This document shows positions 15,037 through 21,896 of a stretch of DNA of 21,896 nt, piece after piece. Origin of the DNA: Nitrospina sp. UBA6727 (GTDB taxonomy: Bacteria > Nitrospinota > Nitrospinia > Nitrospinales > VA-1). Position numbers and translations under genes: made by a program. The notes under the pieces are model-generated. The model was given only the letters and a program-made list of their open reading frames with translations, searched no databases and had not been told where the DNA came from. Within the stretch, counting starts at the first letter, position 1. Each line of letters starts with the position of its first letter. Where the stretch lies: assembly GCA_002454045.1 (NCBI GenBank), contig DKID01000004.1, forward strand, positions 72,464 to 94,359, written 5' to 3'.

Positions 15037-15984
15037 TCATTGTATATCCGAAACTTTTTTCAATTTTCTAAAATCCACCCAGATATCGAACACGCCTAAT
15101 CCAGCGACCAAACCTGTTAAAATGGGTTGCGCAAATATTAATATGAAAAGGACGACCCAAAAGAAAACCGGCACGTTCCTGGCTTTCAAAAAATACACGA
15201 CGATGCTGAGTCCCTGGACGAAGTAGATGACGAGCACGACCAGAAAGACGTTCAGCCCCACGTCCGCAACCACGCCCTGCCCCAGGAATAAAGCCGCCGC
15301 GGAGAGTATGAAACCCCAGACCATGTTCTCCGGGCAAAACCACTCGGCGAATGTTTCGTCAGAAAACAGTCCCGGCCCGCGAAGCCGAGTCCACACAATC
15401 CGAATCAGCGAGTAATTGATCAATGAAGCAATCAACGACCCAATGAGCAGGAAGGCGGGATAAGCCGCCGCGAAACCTTCTATCGTCCGCTCCGCGAATG
15501 CCTTCATGTCCGCGACTTCTGCTTTGTTCTCGCCTATGGCTTCGAAGGCTTCCATCGACTGGGAAAAATGCCCGCGAATTTGCGCCTCAAAAAACTCTCT
15601 GACCGAAGCATACGGGTCGCCGAACAAAACGATTAAAAGCACGATGGACGCCAACCCCGAAGCCGAAGCACTTACGGCGATGCACTTATCACTCGGCGCT
15701 TGGATTCGGATCATCTCGCCCAGCAACAAAGCCATCAGCGCATACTCAGTCAAAAATAGTAGCGCCTGATTGGTGCCGACCAACAACAGGAGCACCACAA
15801 AAACCAACGCGATCAGGACAACGCTGACCTGCCTGCCTCTTTGCAGGTATACGAAGACGATGGGGAGAGGTGAAAAAATCCCAATCAACGCCGCTAACGG
15901 AGGAAAAACCATCAGGGCAAAAAAAAGAACAAAAACAAAAACTACAAGCAACAGCAAGTTTTTAAGTTGCGACGACTCAGCCAA
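15037..15984 (-). CDS. DUF2232 (YybS-like) polytopic membrane protein
   Basis: A 315-residue inner-membrane protein of unknown function with about eight hydrophobic helices, beginning LLLLVVFVFVLFFALMVF. The pattern, the FPPLAALIGIFSPLPIVFVY start (near 27-46) and the place between rpsR and rplI match the DUF2232 (YybS) family, which holds this position in many genomes. It would be made together with ribosomal and replication proteins, but no link in mechanism is known. The start is TTG 15984, only two bases after the rpsR stop, and no strong ribosome binding site is seen, so reinitiation after rpsR is likely. Confidence 0.85.
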   Translation of the reverse strand: MAESSQLKNLLLLVVFVFVLFFALMVFPPLAALIGIFSPLPIVFVYLQRGRQVSVVLIALVFVVLLLLVGTNQALLFLTEYALMALLLGEMIRIQAPSDKCIAVSASASGLASIVLLIVLFGDPYASVREFFEAQIRGHFSQSMEAFEAIGENKAEVADMKAFAERTIEGFAAAYPAFLLIGSLIASLINYSLIRIVWTRLRGPGLFSDETFAEWFCPENMVWGFILSAAALFLGQGVVADVGLNVFLVVLVIYFVQGLSIVVYFLKARNVPVFFWVVLFILIFAQPILTGLVAGLGVFDIWVDFRKLKKVSDIQ

Positions 15985-15986
15985 AG

Positions 15987-16229
15987 TTAATGCTCAACGG
16001 CGAACGGCAACAAGGCGATGCTCCTGGCTCTTTTGATTGCCCGAGTCAAAATCCTCTGGCACTTGGCGCACGTCCCCGATATCCGCGAAGGCACGATCTT
16101 GCCTCTTTCGGAAATCAGCGGCTTCAATGCTTTCACGTCAAAAAAGTCGATATAAACTTTGCTTTGATCGTTGTTGCAAAACCTGCAAATCTTGTGCGAA
16201 AAAAATGAACGCCTTTTGTTCTCAGACAT
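15987..16229 (-). CDS. rpsR: Small ribosomal subunit protein bS18
   Basis: bS18 pairs with bS6 on the platform of the 30S subunit. The 80-residue sequence has KICRFC and CAKCQRILTRAIKRAR, and ends with IALLPFAVEH. Two CxxC pairs make this the zinc-binding (C+) form. The start ATG 16229 is preceded by a GGA-type site. It lies between ssb (20-base gap) and DUF2232 (2-base gap), in the normal rpsF-ssb-rpsR order. Confidence 0.97.
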   Translation of the reverse strand: MSENKRRSFFSHKICRFCNNDQSKVYIDFFDVKALKPLISERGKIVPSRISGTCAKCQRILTRAIKRARSIALLPFAVEH

Positions 16230-16249
16230 AATTATCCGTCGCTTAGTTA

Positions 16250-16651
16250 TTAAAATGGAATGTCGTCAGCAGGCGCGGTCGGGTTGGACGGGGAACCTTC
16301 ATCCACGCCCACCTTCTTGTCCCCCTGACGGGTTAAGAACTGTACATTGTTGGCGACCACTTCAAGTTTGTTGCGCTTCTGTCCGCCGTCCGCTTCCCAA
16401 GTCTGGTAATTGAGTCGGCCCTCGATAAGAACCGGGCTGCCTTTACTCAGATACTGAGAGCAATTTTCCCCTTGCTTAGCCCAAACCGTAATTTCGACGA
16501 AACAGACATCCTCCTTCAATTCCTCTCCCTGCTTGTACTTGCGGTTGACCGCCAAACCAAAACTGGCTACCGCGGCACCGTTTGTGGTATAACGCAACTC
16601 TGGATCCCGGGTCAGGTTGCCCATCAGAAACACTTTGTTGAGCGAAGCCAT
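16250..16651 (-). CDS. ssb: Single-stranded DNA-binding protein
   Basis: SSB coats single-stranded DNA and recruits repair and replication proteins by its C-terminal tip. At 133 residues it is short. The OB fold (about 1-108) starts LNKVFLMGNLTRDPELRYT and includes FVEITVWAKQGENCSQYLSK, VLIEGRLNYQTWE and KLEVVANNVQFL. The linker is only about 20 residues, and the acidic tip DDIPF is intact. ATG 16651 follows GAGGA at 7 bases. The position in the rpsF operon next to dnaB fits its replication role. Confidence 0.97.
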   Translation of the reverse strand: MASLNKVFLMGNLTRDPELRYTTNGAAVASFGLAVNRKYKQGEELKEDVCFVEITVWAKQGENCSQYLSKGSPVLIEGRLNYQTWEADGGQKRNKLEVVANNVQFLTRQGDKKVGVDEGSPSNPTAPADDIPF

Positions 16652-16701
16652 TTCAGATCCTCACGGTTAGTTTGTTGGTCGGAGACATTCAACCCCCATC
16701 G

Positions 16702-17064
16702 TTATGCGCGGGCTTTGGCGGAATCCGCTTCCCCTTCAACCCCTTCATCGGCGTTGCCCAACGCCCTCTTCATCTCGTCGTCCGACAATCGGAGCACCAT
16801 GGATTTGATAATCATGTCGAGCAACCGATATTTACCTTCTAGGTCGGAAACTTTCGCGGCGTCGAGGGTATGATAAATGTTCAGGTATATGCCAAATCTA
16901 TTTTTCCTTATTCGGTAGGCGAGACGTTTCTTGCCCCACTTCTCGACCTTAAGGCAAGTCCCGCCGTTACTCTTGACGAACTCGCCCATTTTTTCGACGG
17001 CGTCATCAACGCGGGATTCGTCGACATCGGGTTTAAGAATCAGGACACTTTGATAAGACTGCAA
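16702..17064 (-). CDS. rpsF: Small ribosomal subunit protein bS6
   Basis: bS6 dimerises with bS18 in the 30S platform. The fold is recognisable from SYQSVLILKPD, VEKMGEFVKSNGG, VEKWGKKRLAYRI and YRLLDMIIKSMVLR. After the core (about 1-95) comes a charged tail, NADEGVEGEADSAKARA. The start is set at TTG 17064: AGGAGG lies 6 bases upstream, and a longer frame from GTG 17079 would translate that ribosome binding site itself as RR. This is the first gene of the large minus-strand operon. A leader hairpin over the ribosome binding site suggests feedback control. Confidence 0.95.
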   Translation of the reverse strand: MQSYQSVLILKPDVDESRVDDAVEKMGEFVKSNGGTCLKVEKWGKKRLAYRIRKNRFGIYLNIYHTLDAAKVSDLEGKYRLLDMIIKSMVLRLSDDEMKRALGNADEGVEGEADSAKARA

Positions 17065-17068
17065 TGCG

Positions 17069-17092
17069 TACCTCCTCACGGGTTAAGAGTAG
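17069..17092 (-). promoter_or_regulatory. Candidate S6:S18-binding leader hairpin of rpsF
   Basis: In the mRNA, UACUCUU can pair with AGGA and GGUA around one bulged G, which places the AGGAGG ribosome binding site (17071-17076) in a stem. The loop is AACCCGUG and contains CCG. Known rpsF leaders bind the S6:S18 complex through a CCG trinucleotide beside a stem that masks initiation. The pairing is seen in the sequence; the function is inferred. Confidence 0.4.
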
Positions 17093-17183
17093 CCCCAGTT
17101 TTAATCTGGAGCGAGGGGTTGAAGCGCACGAACGCGCAAACGATGAACGGGTTAGCGTTGCTCATCCACTATAAAGATTTTTC

Positions 17184-18419
17184 ATGACCGCGGAATTTTT
17201 GCACAGTCGCGCCGCGAAATCAAGAAATTTTCGATGGACGGCGGCGTTCATAAATTGCGCCGCCGTCGTTGCGAAATACACCGCGACCGTTGCGAATCGC
17301 GTCACGACCGTCGTGCGTTGCGCCGCGACCATCGCGCTTCTGTCCGCCTGCGACCTTCCCCAGCCGCCGCCTGATTTGTTCTACAAATTTAATGTCATAC
17401 AAGTGGGACAAGGTCCGTCGCATTTACTCACCGCCGACTTGAACCTGGACGAAGAACCAGACATAGTTTCCGTCAACACCAAAGATAGTACGCTCACCAT
17501 CCTTCACGGCAAAGGCGACGGCGGTTTTTATGCCGCCATAAATATCGCCGTCGCCGCGGAACCCACGATGTCAACCGCGGGCGACATCAACCGCGACGGC
17601 TACCCCGACCTCGCGGTCAACTCCCGCGGCGCAAAAATGTTCGTGGTGCTCTTAGGCAACGGCGACGGGAGTTTCAGGAAACCCATCCCCATCCGAACCG
17701 GCAACGTCCCGTTGAATATCATCCTCGGCGATTACAATCACGACGACAAATTAGACGCCGCCGTCACTTTGACCTTCGACAAAATGGAATTGTATTTGGG
17801 AACAGGCGATGGCTATTTTCAAAAAGGCGCGACATACCCGACAGGCTCGCGCTCCTTTTCCGGCGTCACGCAAGATTTCAACGGCGACGGTCACTTGGAC
17901 ATCGCCCTCGCCGCCAGCAGTTCCAACGCCAGTTCCATCCGATTGTTCATGGGAAACGGCGACGGCACTTTTCGGAAACCCGAACGGTTTGCGGAAAATT
18001 TGGTACCGCTCGCGTTAATCGCCAGCGACATGAACGACGACGGGCAAGCCGATTTAGTTTTTGCATCGGGACGCGGCGACAATTTATACGCGCTCTATTC
18101 AAACGGCGACGGCGGTTTCAAAAACTCGCGCGCCTTTTCCGGCGGCGGCGGCCCCTTCGCCCTGACGGCGGGACATTTTAATCCGGATAAATTGAAGGAC
18201 GTCGCCGTCGCCAATTCCCGCTCCAGCACTTTCTCGATTATCATCCGCAATCCCGACAAAACCTTTCGGCATCCCACCCGCGACTACGTGGTCGCAGGCG
18301 GCGCTCCATTAGCCATCACCAGCGGCGACTACAACCACAGCGGCATGAGCGACATCGCCGTCGCCAGCAACGCAAAAAACACCATCGAGATTTATCTGCA
18401 AAGACGAGTCTTCAAATAA
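17184..18419 (+). CDS. FG-GAP/VCBS-repeat beta-propeller lipoprotein
   Basis: A 411-residue exported protein with exactly seven FG-GAP-like repeats from about residue 84 to the end, consistent with one closed seven-bladed propeller. Repeats begin DLNLDEEPDIV, DINRDGYPDLAV, DYNHDDKLDAAV, DFNGDGHLDIAL, DMNDDGQADLVF, HFNPDKLKDVAV and DYNHSGMSDIAV, most followed by a GNGDG turn. The first five keep the DxDxDG-like calcium loops, while the last two are weakened. A lipobox, LLSAC, ends at Cys56, so it is probably lipid-anchored at the outer membrane. The signal region is odd: about 40 residues precede the hydrophobic core, and the core is built from 21-nt repeats. ATG 17184 lacks a good ribosome binding site, so the start is uncertain. 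Likely an adhesion or binding protein; the ligand is unknown. Confidence 0.85.
   Translation: MTAEFLHSRAAKSRNFRWTAAFINCAAVVAKYTATVANRVTTVVRCAATIALLSACDLPQPPPDLFYKFNVIQVGQGPSHLLTADLNLDEEPDIVSVNTKDSTLTILHGKGDGGFYAAINIAVAAEPTMSTAGDINRDGYPDLAVNSRGAKMFVVLLGNGDGSFRKPIPIRTGNVPLNIILGDYNHDDKLDAAVTLTFDKMELYLGTGDGYFQKGATYPTGSRSFSGVTQDFNGDGHLDIALAASSSNASSIRLFMGNGDGTFRKPERFAENLVPLALIASDMNDDGQADLVFASGRGDNLYALYSNGDGGFKNSRAFSGGGGPFALTAGHFNPDKLKDVAVANSRSSTFSIIIRNPDKTFRHPTRDYVVAGGAPLAITSGDYNHSGMSDIAVASNAKNTIEIYLQRRVFK
17237..17267 (+). repeat. 10-bp perfect GC-only inverted repeat inside the lipoprotein start
   Basis: GACGGCGGCG (17237-17246) and CGCCGCCGTC (17258-17267) are perfect arms around an 11-base loop. 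It lies at codons 18-28 of the FG-GAP lipoprotein and abuts the 21-nt repeats. Such a stable hairpin in the first codons should slow translation, or it may mark an inserted non-coding element. Confidence 0.8.
17268..17330 (+). repeat. Three 21-nt tandem repeats encoding the signal-peptide region
   Basis: Units start at 17268, 17289 and 17310, with the shared layout GTTGCG-n6-nnCGCGACC (variants GTCACGACC and GCCGCGACC). They encode VAKYTAT, VANRVTT and VVRCAAT. A degenerate fourth unit gives IALLSAC, which is the hydrophobic core and lipobox. A partial unit, FINCAAV, precedes them. Confidence 0.7.
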
Positions 18420-18420
18420 A

Positions 18421-18500
18421 TTTTCATCGCGGCGACGGTAACGGCGACGGTGGCGCAATGGCGATGACGACGGCGACGCGGCGGCGGAACTTTTTTTGCG
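18421..18500. repeat. GC-rich low-complexity spacer between convergent genes
   Basis: The 93-base gap holds CGGCGACGGT twice (18430-18439, 18442-18451) and further GGCGACG and GGCGGCGG runs, then seven T. No gene is seen. One frame reads GDGNGDGG, like the calcium turns of the preceding gene, so it may be decayed repeat sequence. There is no C-rich partner arm, so it is not a normal terminator. Confidence 0.5.
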
Positions 18501-18512
18501 TGTTGCCAAAAA

Positions 18513-20708
18513 TTATTTTTGCCCGGGTTTGCGGGTGAGCCCCGTTTGTTGAAAAATGTCGCCCATCACGCCCATGAAGTTCGCCTGTTCCTGTTCCAGT
18601 ATCTTGGCGTTTTTCTTTTCCCGATTAAAAATATTCAAGCGAATCTCCTGCGGCTTTTCCAAAAGTTTGTCCAAAGCCTTGCCCGTTTGTACCGGAGCGT
18701 GGCAGGTATTTTTTTGGCAGAGATAAACGGTGGGCGCGCCTTTTTCCGCGGTCTTTCCTTCTGCAAGCGGCAACAAAGTTCCGCTAGTTTTCTTCTCATT
18801 CCAGATGACCACTTTGTCGGGACGGTAATCGGTATGCAAAACTTTCCACATTTCGGCGAAGGAAGGATGCGCCTTCGAGCCAGCAAACACCGCCTCGACG
18901 GGCGGAAGGTTCAACGCGCTCATCGCGGATAAAAGTCCCGTGAAGGCGGCGGGATTTTTTTTCACGGCGCCGCGAAAAGTGTTCAGCGTTGCTTCCGTTT
19001 TGCGGATGTATTTTTCCTCGCCGGTGAGCCGCCCTAGTTTTAACAGCGCCTGCGCCGCAACGGCGTTCGCGGATGGCAAAGCTTCATCGGCGGGATTTTT
19101 CAATTTAGCGATCAACGGTTCCGACGACCGACCGGACAGGAAGAAGCCGCCTTCGCCTTCATCCCAAAATTCGTCGAGCATACAATTTGCCAGCACCTTG
19201 GCGCGCGCAATCCATTCGTCATCCAACCCGGCTTCATAAAGCGCGACCAGTCCTTCCAAAAAATAAGCGTAGTCGTCCAAACATCCGCGCACCTTGCTTT
19301 GCCCATCTTTGTAAACTCGCAACAACTTTCGTCCGCCGGAATCCCATTGGCGGGACCAAATAAAATCCGCGCACCGAGTGGCGGAATCCAAGTAACGAGA
19401 ATCCCCCAGCACCGCGGCGGCGTTGGCCAGGGCGGTGATCATGAGTCCATTCCAAGCGGTGATTATTTTTTCGTCGCGGGCGGGCTTGCGTCTTTTTTCG
19501 CGGGCGCGGAAAAGAGTTTCCTTCGCCTTTTTTATAATGTGATCCACCTCAAAAATGGGGATGTTTTCGGCGTCTGCAAATTGTTCGATGCACTCGCTGA
19601 TGTGCAAAACGTTGCGTCCGTCGATGTCGCCGCGGACGTCAAGTCCATAAACTTTGGCGAAGACGTTGGCGTGTTTGGGACCGAGCAGGTTCATGACCTC
19701 CTTCAATTCCCAAGTATAGTAGGCTCCTTCGCGTCCTTCCGAATCCGCGTCTTGGCTGGCGTAAAACGCGCCCGCCGCGGAAGTCATTTCACGCAAGAGC
19801 CATGAAAAAATTTCTCGCGGGACGGTTTGATAAATCTCCTGCTTCGTCGCTTGAAACATATCCAGAAAAAGTTTCGCCAAGAGCCCGTTGTCGTAAAGCA
19901 TTTTTTCGAAATGAGGAATCCTCCACTTGCGGTCGGTCGAGTAACGATGAAACCCGCCGCCGAGTTGGTCGAACAATCCGCCTTCCGCCATCGCCGTCAA
20001 ACTCTTGTCAAGAATGTTCAGGGCGTCGCCAGTCTGCACCCAATGCCGCAACAAAAAATTATAGTGCGCGGGTTCGGGAAACTTCATCCCGGAGCCGAAG
20101 CCGCCGTAATCCTCGTCAAACTTGTCTGACAAAATTTCCACCGCGGCGCGAATCAGTTGGTCGTCGGGAACTCCGCGGGCGGTGTCTGCGTGGTTTTCCG
20201 GGGAAATCTTTTGCAGAACATTTTGCGCGCGGACTTGCAGTTTATCTTTGTCGTCGGTGTAAAGTTCGTACGCCTGTTGCAAAACTTGAGCAAACCCGGG
20301 GCGATTGTATTTGGCAAAAGGAGGAAAATAGGTTCCGCCAAAATAAGGCTTTTGGTCGGGAGTAAGGAACAGGCTGAGCGGCCATCCGCCGTGACCGGTC
20401 AACTCCACCAAGGCTTTCATATACACGGCATCCACATCGGGCCTTTCCTCTCTGTCCACCTTGATGTTGACAAACTTCTCGTTCATGGTTGCGGCGATTT
20501 CTTCATTGTCAAATGATTCGTGGGACATGACATGACACCAGTGGCAAGCGGAGTATCCAATGCTGAGGAAGATGGGCTTGTCTTCCGCCTGCGCTTTTTG
20601 CAAAGCTTCCGCGCACCACGGATACCAATCAACTGGATTGTCGGCGTGTTGCAATAAATAAGGGCTGGTTTCGTTTTTCAAACGATTGCGAATATTTGCG
20701 TCGGTCAC
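18513..20708 (-). CDS. DUF255 thioredoxin-fold protein (YyaL/SSP411 family)
   Basis: A 731-residue, probably cytosolic protein. Residues about 1-165 are a thioredoxin-like DUF255 domain: NETSPYLLQHADNPVDWYPW (12-31), SIGYSACHWCHVMSHESF with Cys55 and Cys58, VDREERPDVD, GHGGWPLSLFLTPD and GGTYFPP. The remainder is an alpha/alpha-barrel like that of glycoside hydrolases and epimerases, with DQLGGGFHRYSTD, PHFEKMLYDN, AYYTWE and WNGLMITALA. The family (B. subtilis YyaL, human SPATA20) is widespread, but its reaction is unresolved. The C-terminal pair LCQKNTC is also usual. The start is GTG 20708, directly before the conserved N-terminus; the ribosome binding site is poor. It follows the mlaA-like gene with a 143-base gap. 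Confidence 0.93.
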   Translation of the reverse strand: MTDANIRNRLKNETSPYLLQHADNPVDWYPWCAEALQKAQAEDKPIFLSIGYSACHWCHVMSHESFDNEEIAATMNEKFVNIKVDREERPDVDAVYMKALVELTGHGGWPLSLFLTPDQKPYFGGTYFPPFAKYNRPGFAQVLQQAYELYTDDKDKLQVRAQNVLQKISPENHADTARGVPDDQLIRAAVEILSDKFDEDYGGFGSGMKFPEPAHYNFLLRHWVQTGDALNILDKSLTAMAEGGLFDQLGGGFHRYSTDRKWRIPHFEKMLYDNGLLAKLFLDMFQATKQEIYQTVPREIFSWLLREMTSAAGAFYASQDADSEGREGAYYTWELKEVMNLLGPKHANVFAKVYGLDVRGDIDGRNVLHISECIEQFADAENIPIFEVDHIIKKAKETLFRAREKRRKPARDEKIITAWNGLMITALANAAAVLGDSRYLDSATRCADFIWSRQWDSGGRKLLRVYKDGQSKVRGCLDDYAYFLEGLVALYEAGLDDEWIARAKVLANCMLDEFWDEGEGGFFLSGRSSEPLIAKLKNPADEALPSANAVAAQALLKLGRLTGEEKYIRKTEATLNTFRGAVKKNPAAFTGLLSAMSALNLPPVEAVFAGSKAHPSFAEMWKVLHTDYRPDKVVIWNEKKTSGTLLPLAEGKTAEKGAPTVYLCQKNTCHAPVQTGKALDKLLEKPQEIRLNIFNREKKNAKILEQEQANFMGVMGDIFQQTGLTRKPGQK

Positions 20709-20851
20709 AATGAAAATATCTTTCTAAAAAAAAGTTGGGGCATCGCGCCGCCGTCCTCCGCGCGACACGGCGTTGACTTCGGCACGCAAGAAAAGAACGA
20801 GCCAAGCAGAGAACAGCGGGGAAATGAAGAGATGAAAAAATTACAGGCCGC
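20709..20851. other. Spacer between the MlaA-like and DUF255 genes
   Basis: No gene is seen. TCGCGC (20743-20748) and GCGCGA (20760-20765) form a 6-bp hairpin inside a GC-rich stretch. Toward the DUF255 start the sequence becomes A/T-rich. No clear promoter or terminator was identified. Confidence 0.35.
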
Positions 20852-21769
20852 CTACTTCTTTACTAATCCATACCGATACTGATGAAAAAAATCGCGGGTG
20901 CTTTCGTATTCATCCAGCGCGCTTTCTTCCAACTGCTTTTTATCTTCCACGAGAAACGAAGCGTCGTTGATATTTTCCTCCACCATGAGCCCAAAACTGA
21001 CGGTGTTCGGAGCAAACAAAACGGTTGGATGCATGAAGGAATCCACCGTCGTCGCGAATATGTTGCGGACCGTCGAGGGCCCAAAAATCGGCAGGACAAC
21101 ATAGGGTCCCGTCGGCACGCCGTGATGCCCCATCGCCTGGTCAAAATCTTCGTCGACATCTTCGATACCGTATTCTTCGCCTGCCACATTCGCCAGCCCG
21201 CCGAGTCCTAATGTCGTGTTGATCAAAGCTCGCGCCAGCACCCGCCCGGATTTTTCAAAGTCCAACTGAATCAAACTGCTGACGAGTTTGATGGGAGCCA
21301 TGGCGTTGGAAAAAAAGTTTTTCACGGCGACGCGAAGGTTCTCGTGCACCGTGTCGCGGTAACCCTCGGCTACCGGCTCCAGCAAATTGTCGTATATAGT
21401 TTCATTGACGCCGAACATCCAGCGGTTATACCCTTCGAAAGGGTCTGCCATTATGGGAAGCTCCTCGGTGTCGCCGGCAAAAGGATCCTCCATGTCCTCA
21501 TAGTCTTCCGAGTCTTGATAGGGAGTGGACGAGGAATCATCGGGGTTTCCGGCGGACGTCCTCTTTTCAATCTCTATGGTGACTTCTGATTCTATGGTAA
21601 CTTCTGATGTTTGCGCGAAAATATTCGTGCCGACTTCTGCGCCGACCTCGGCGATAAAACCGTTTGCCACGGCGCCGTTGACCGACGAAAAAGGTGACAA
21701 CCAAAAAGCCAAAAAGAATATTGCGCGCAAGAAATTCGTGCGCGTCTTCCTAAAATCTTTCATCCGCAT
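20852..21769 (-). CDS. mlaA: MlaA (VacJ)-family outer-membrane phospholipid protein, without lipobox
   Basis: MlaA removes mislocalised phospholipids from the outer leaflet and passes them toward MlaC. The family core is clear: DPFEGYNRWMFGVNETIYD, PVAEGYRDTVHENLRVAVKN, FFSNAMAP, GRVLARALINTTLGLGGLAN and GVPTGPYVVLPIFGPSTVR. The C-terminus ends FFHQYRYGLVKK. A signal peptide (RAIFFLAFWLSPFSSVNGA) is present, but there is no lipobox and not a single cysteine in the 305 residues, so it is not lipid-anchored as in E. coli. A linker of about 70 residues with an acidic run (EDYEDMEDPFAGDTEELP) precedes the core. Start is ATG 21769 or ATG 21763; neither has a strong site. No other mla gene lies in the window. 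Confidence 0.9.
   Translation of the reverse strand: MRMKDFRKTRTNFLRAIFFLAFWLSPFSSVNGAVANGFIAEVGAEVGTNIFAQTSEVTIESEVTIEIEKRTSAGNPDDSSSTPYQDSEDYEDMEDPFAGDTEELPIMADPFEGYNRWMFGVNETIYDNLLEPVAEGYRDTVHENLRVAVKNFFSNAMAPIKLVSSLIQLDFEKSGRVLARALINTTLGLGGLANVAGEEYGIEDVDEDFDQAMGHHGVPTGPYVVLPIFGPSTVRNIFATTVDSFMHPTVLFAPNTVSFGLMVEENINDASFLVEDKKQLEESALDEYESTRDFFHQYRYGLVKK
21573..21608. repeat. 18-bp tandem duplication in the MlaA-like linker
   Basis: TCTATGGTGACTTCTGAT (21573-21590) is followed by TCTATGGTAACTTCTGAT (21591-21608), one base different. Translated it gives SEVTIE twice in the linker behind the signal peptide. It points to a length-variable, unstructured segment. Confidence 0.8.
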
Positions 21770-21896
21770 TTTCCGTCAAACTTGAATTTGCTGAGTCATC
21801 ACCGCCGTGACGGTTGTCGCGAGACTAATGACTAATATAGTGTCCCGCTACCACTTACGATCACGCGTAAACATTAGGTTCTGTAGTCTGTGATTA
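21770..21896. other. Right-edge spacer upstream of the MlaA-like gene
   Basis: No reading frame is supported here. On the minus strand a TATATT (21834-21839) could be a -10 box for the MlaA-like gene, but no -35 at proper distance is seen. Confidence 0.25.

Noticed and set aside
18507..18521. Terminator formed by CAAAAA-TTA-TTTTTG after the DUF255 gene
   Set aside because: The stem is only A/T pairs apart from one, and overlaps the stop codon; too weak for an intrinsic terminator.

Overview
The window is a gene-dense stretch of a Gram-negative bacterial chromosome. It has signal peptides, an MlaA-type outer-membrane lipid protein, a probable outer-membrane barrel fragment, a DjlA-like co-chaperone and SecA. 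No rRNA, tRNA, insertion sequence, phage gene or CRISPR array was seen. Base composition is mixed: AT-rich at the left edge (1-350) and around 6100-7350, and markedly GC-rich in many coding segments and short spacers. Gene order (rpsF-ssb-rpsR-DUF2232-rplI-dnaB, then TPR, M23 peptidase and secA) and the lysine-tailed DksA-like protein suggest a deltaproteobacterium-like or Nitrospinota-like lineage. That placement is inference from layout only.

Layout. Positions 1-169 (minus) hold the start of an exported protein. Positions 391-3427 (plus) carry a Sir2-family deacylase, a secreted DUF1566 protein, a 76-residue unknown and thiamine-monophosphate kinase (thiL). Positions 3534-6076 (plus) carry two overlapping CNNM/CorC-type membrane proteins. 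A DjlA-like J-domain protein (6096-6818, minus) and a Dabb-domain protein (6901-7191, plus) are divergent. A DksA/TraR-type regulator with a histone-H1-like lysine tail (7352-8032, plus) converges on secA.

Positions 8045-17064 form a long minus-strand block. Read in its own direction it runs rpsF, ssb, rpsR, DUF2232 membrane protein, rplI, dnaB, a TPR protein, an M23 peptidase with its own good promoter, and secA. This joins ribosomal proteins, replication (SSB, DnaB), cell-wall remodelling and Sec export. Beyond it lie a seven-bladed FG-GAP/VCBS propeller lipoprotein (17184-18419, plus), a DUF255 thioredoxin-fold protein (18513-20708, minus) and a cysteine-free MlaA-like protein (20852-21769, minus).

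The genes are mostly familiar families. The unusual content is in small-scale DNA structure: a five-copy 24-bp minisatellite directly upstream of dnaB; a 10-bp perfect hairpin plus three 21-nt repeats that build the signal-peptide region of the propeller lipoprotein; three 20-bp repeats in the thiL leader; GC-rich structured spacers at several gene junctions; and a leader hairpin over the rpsF ribosome binding site that fits S6:S18 autoregulation. I found no clear multi-gene system that looks undescribed.
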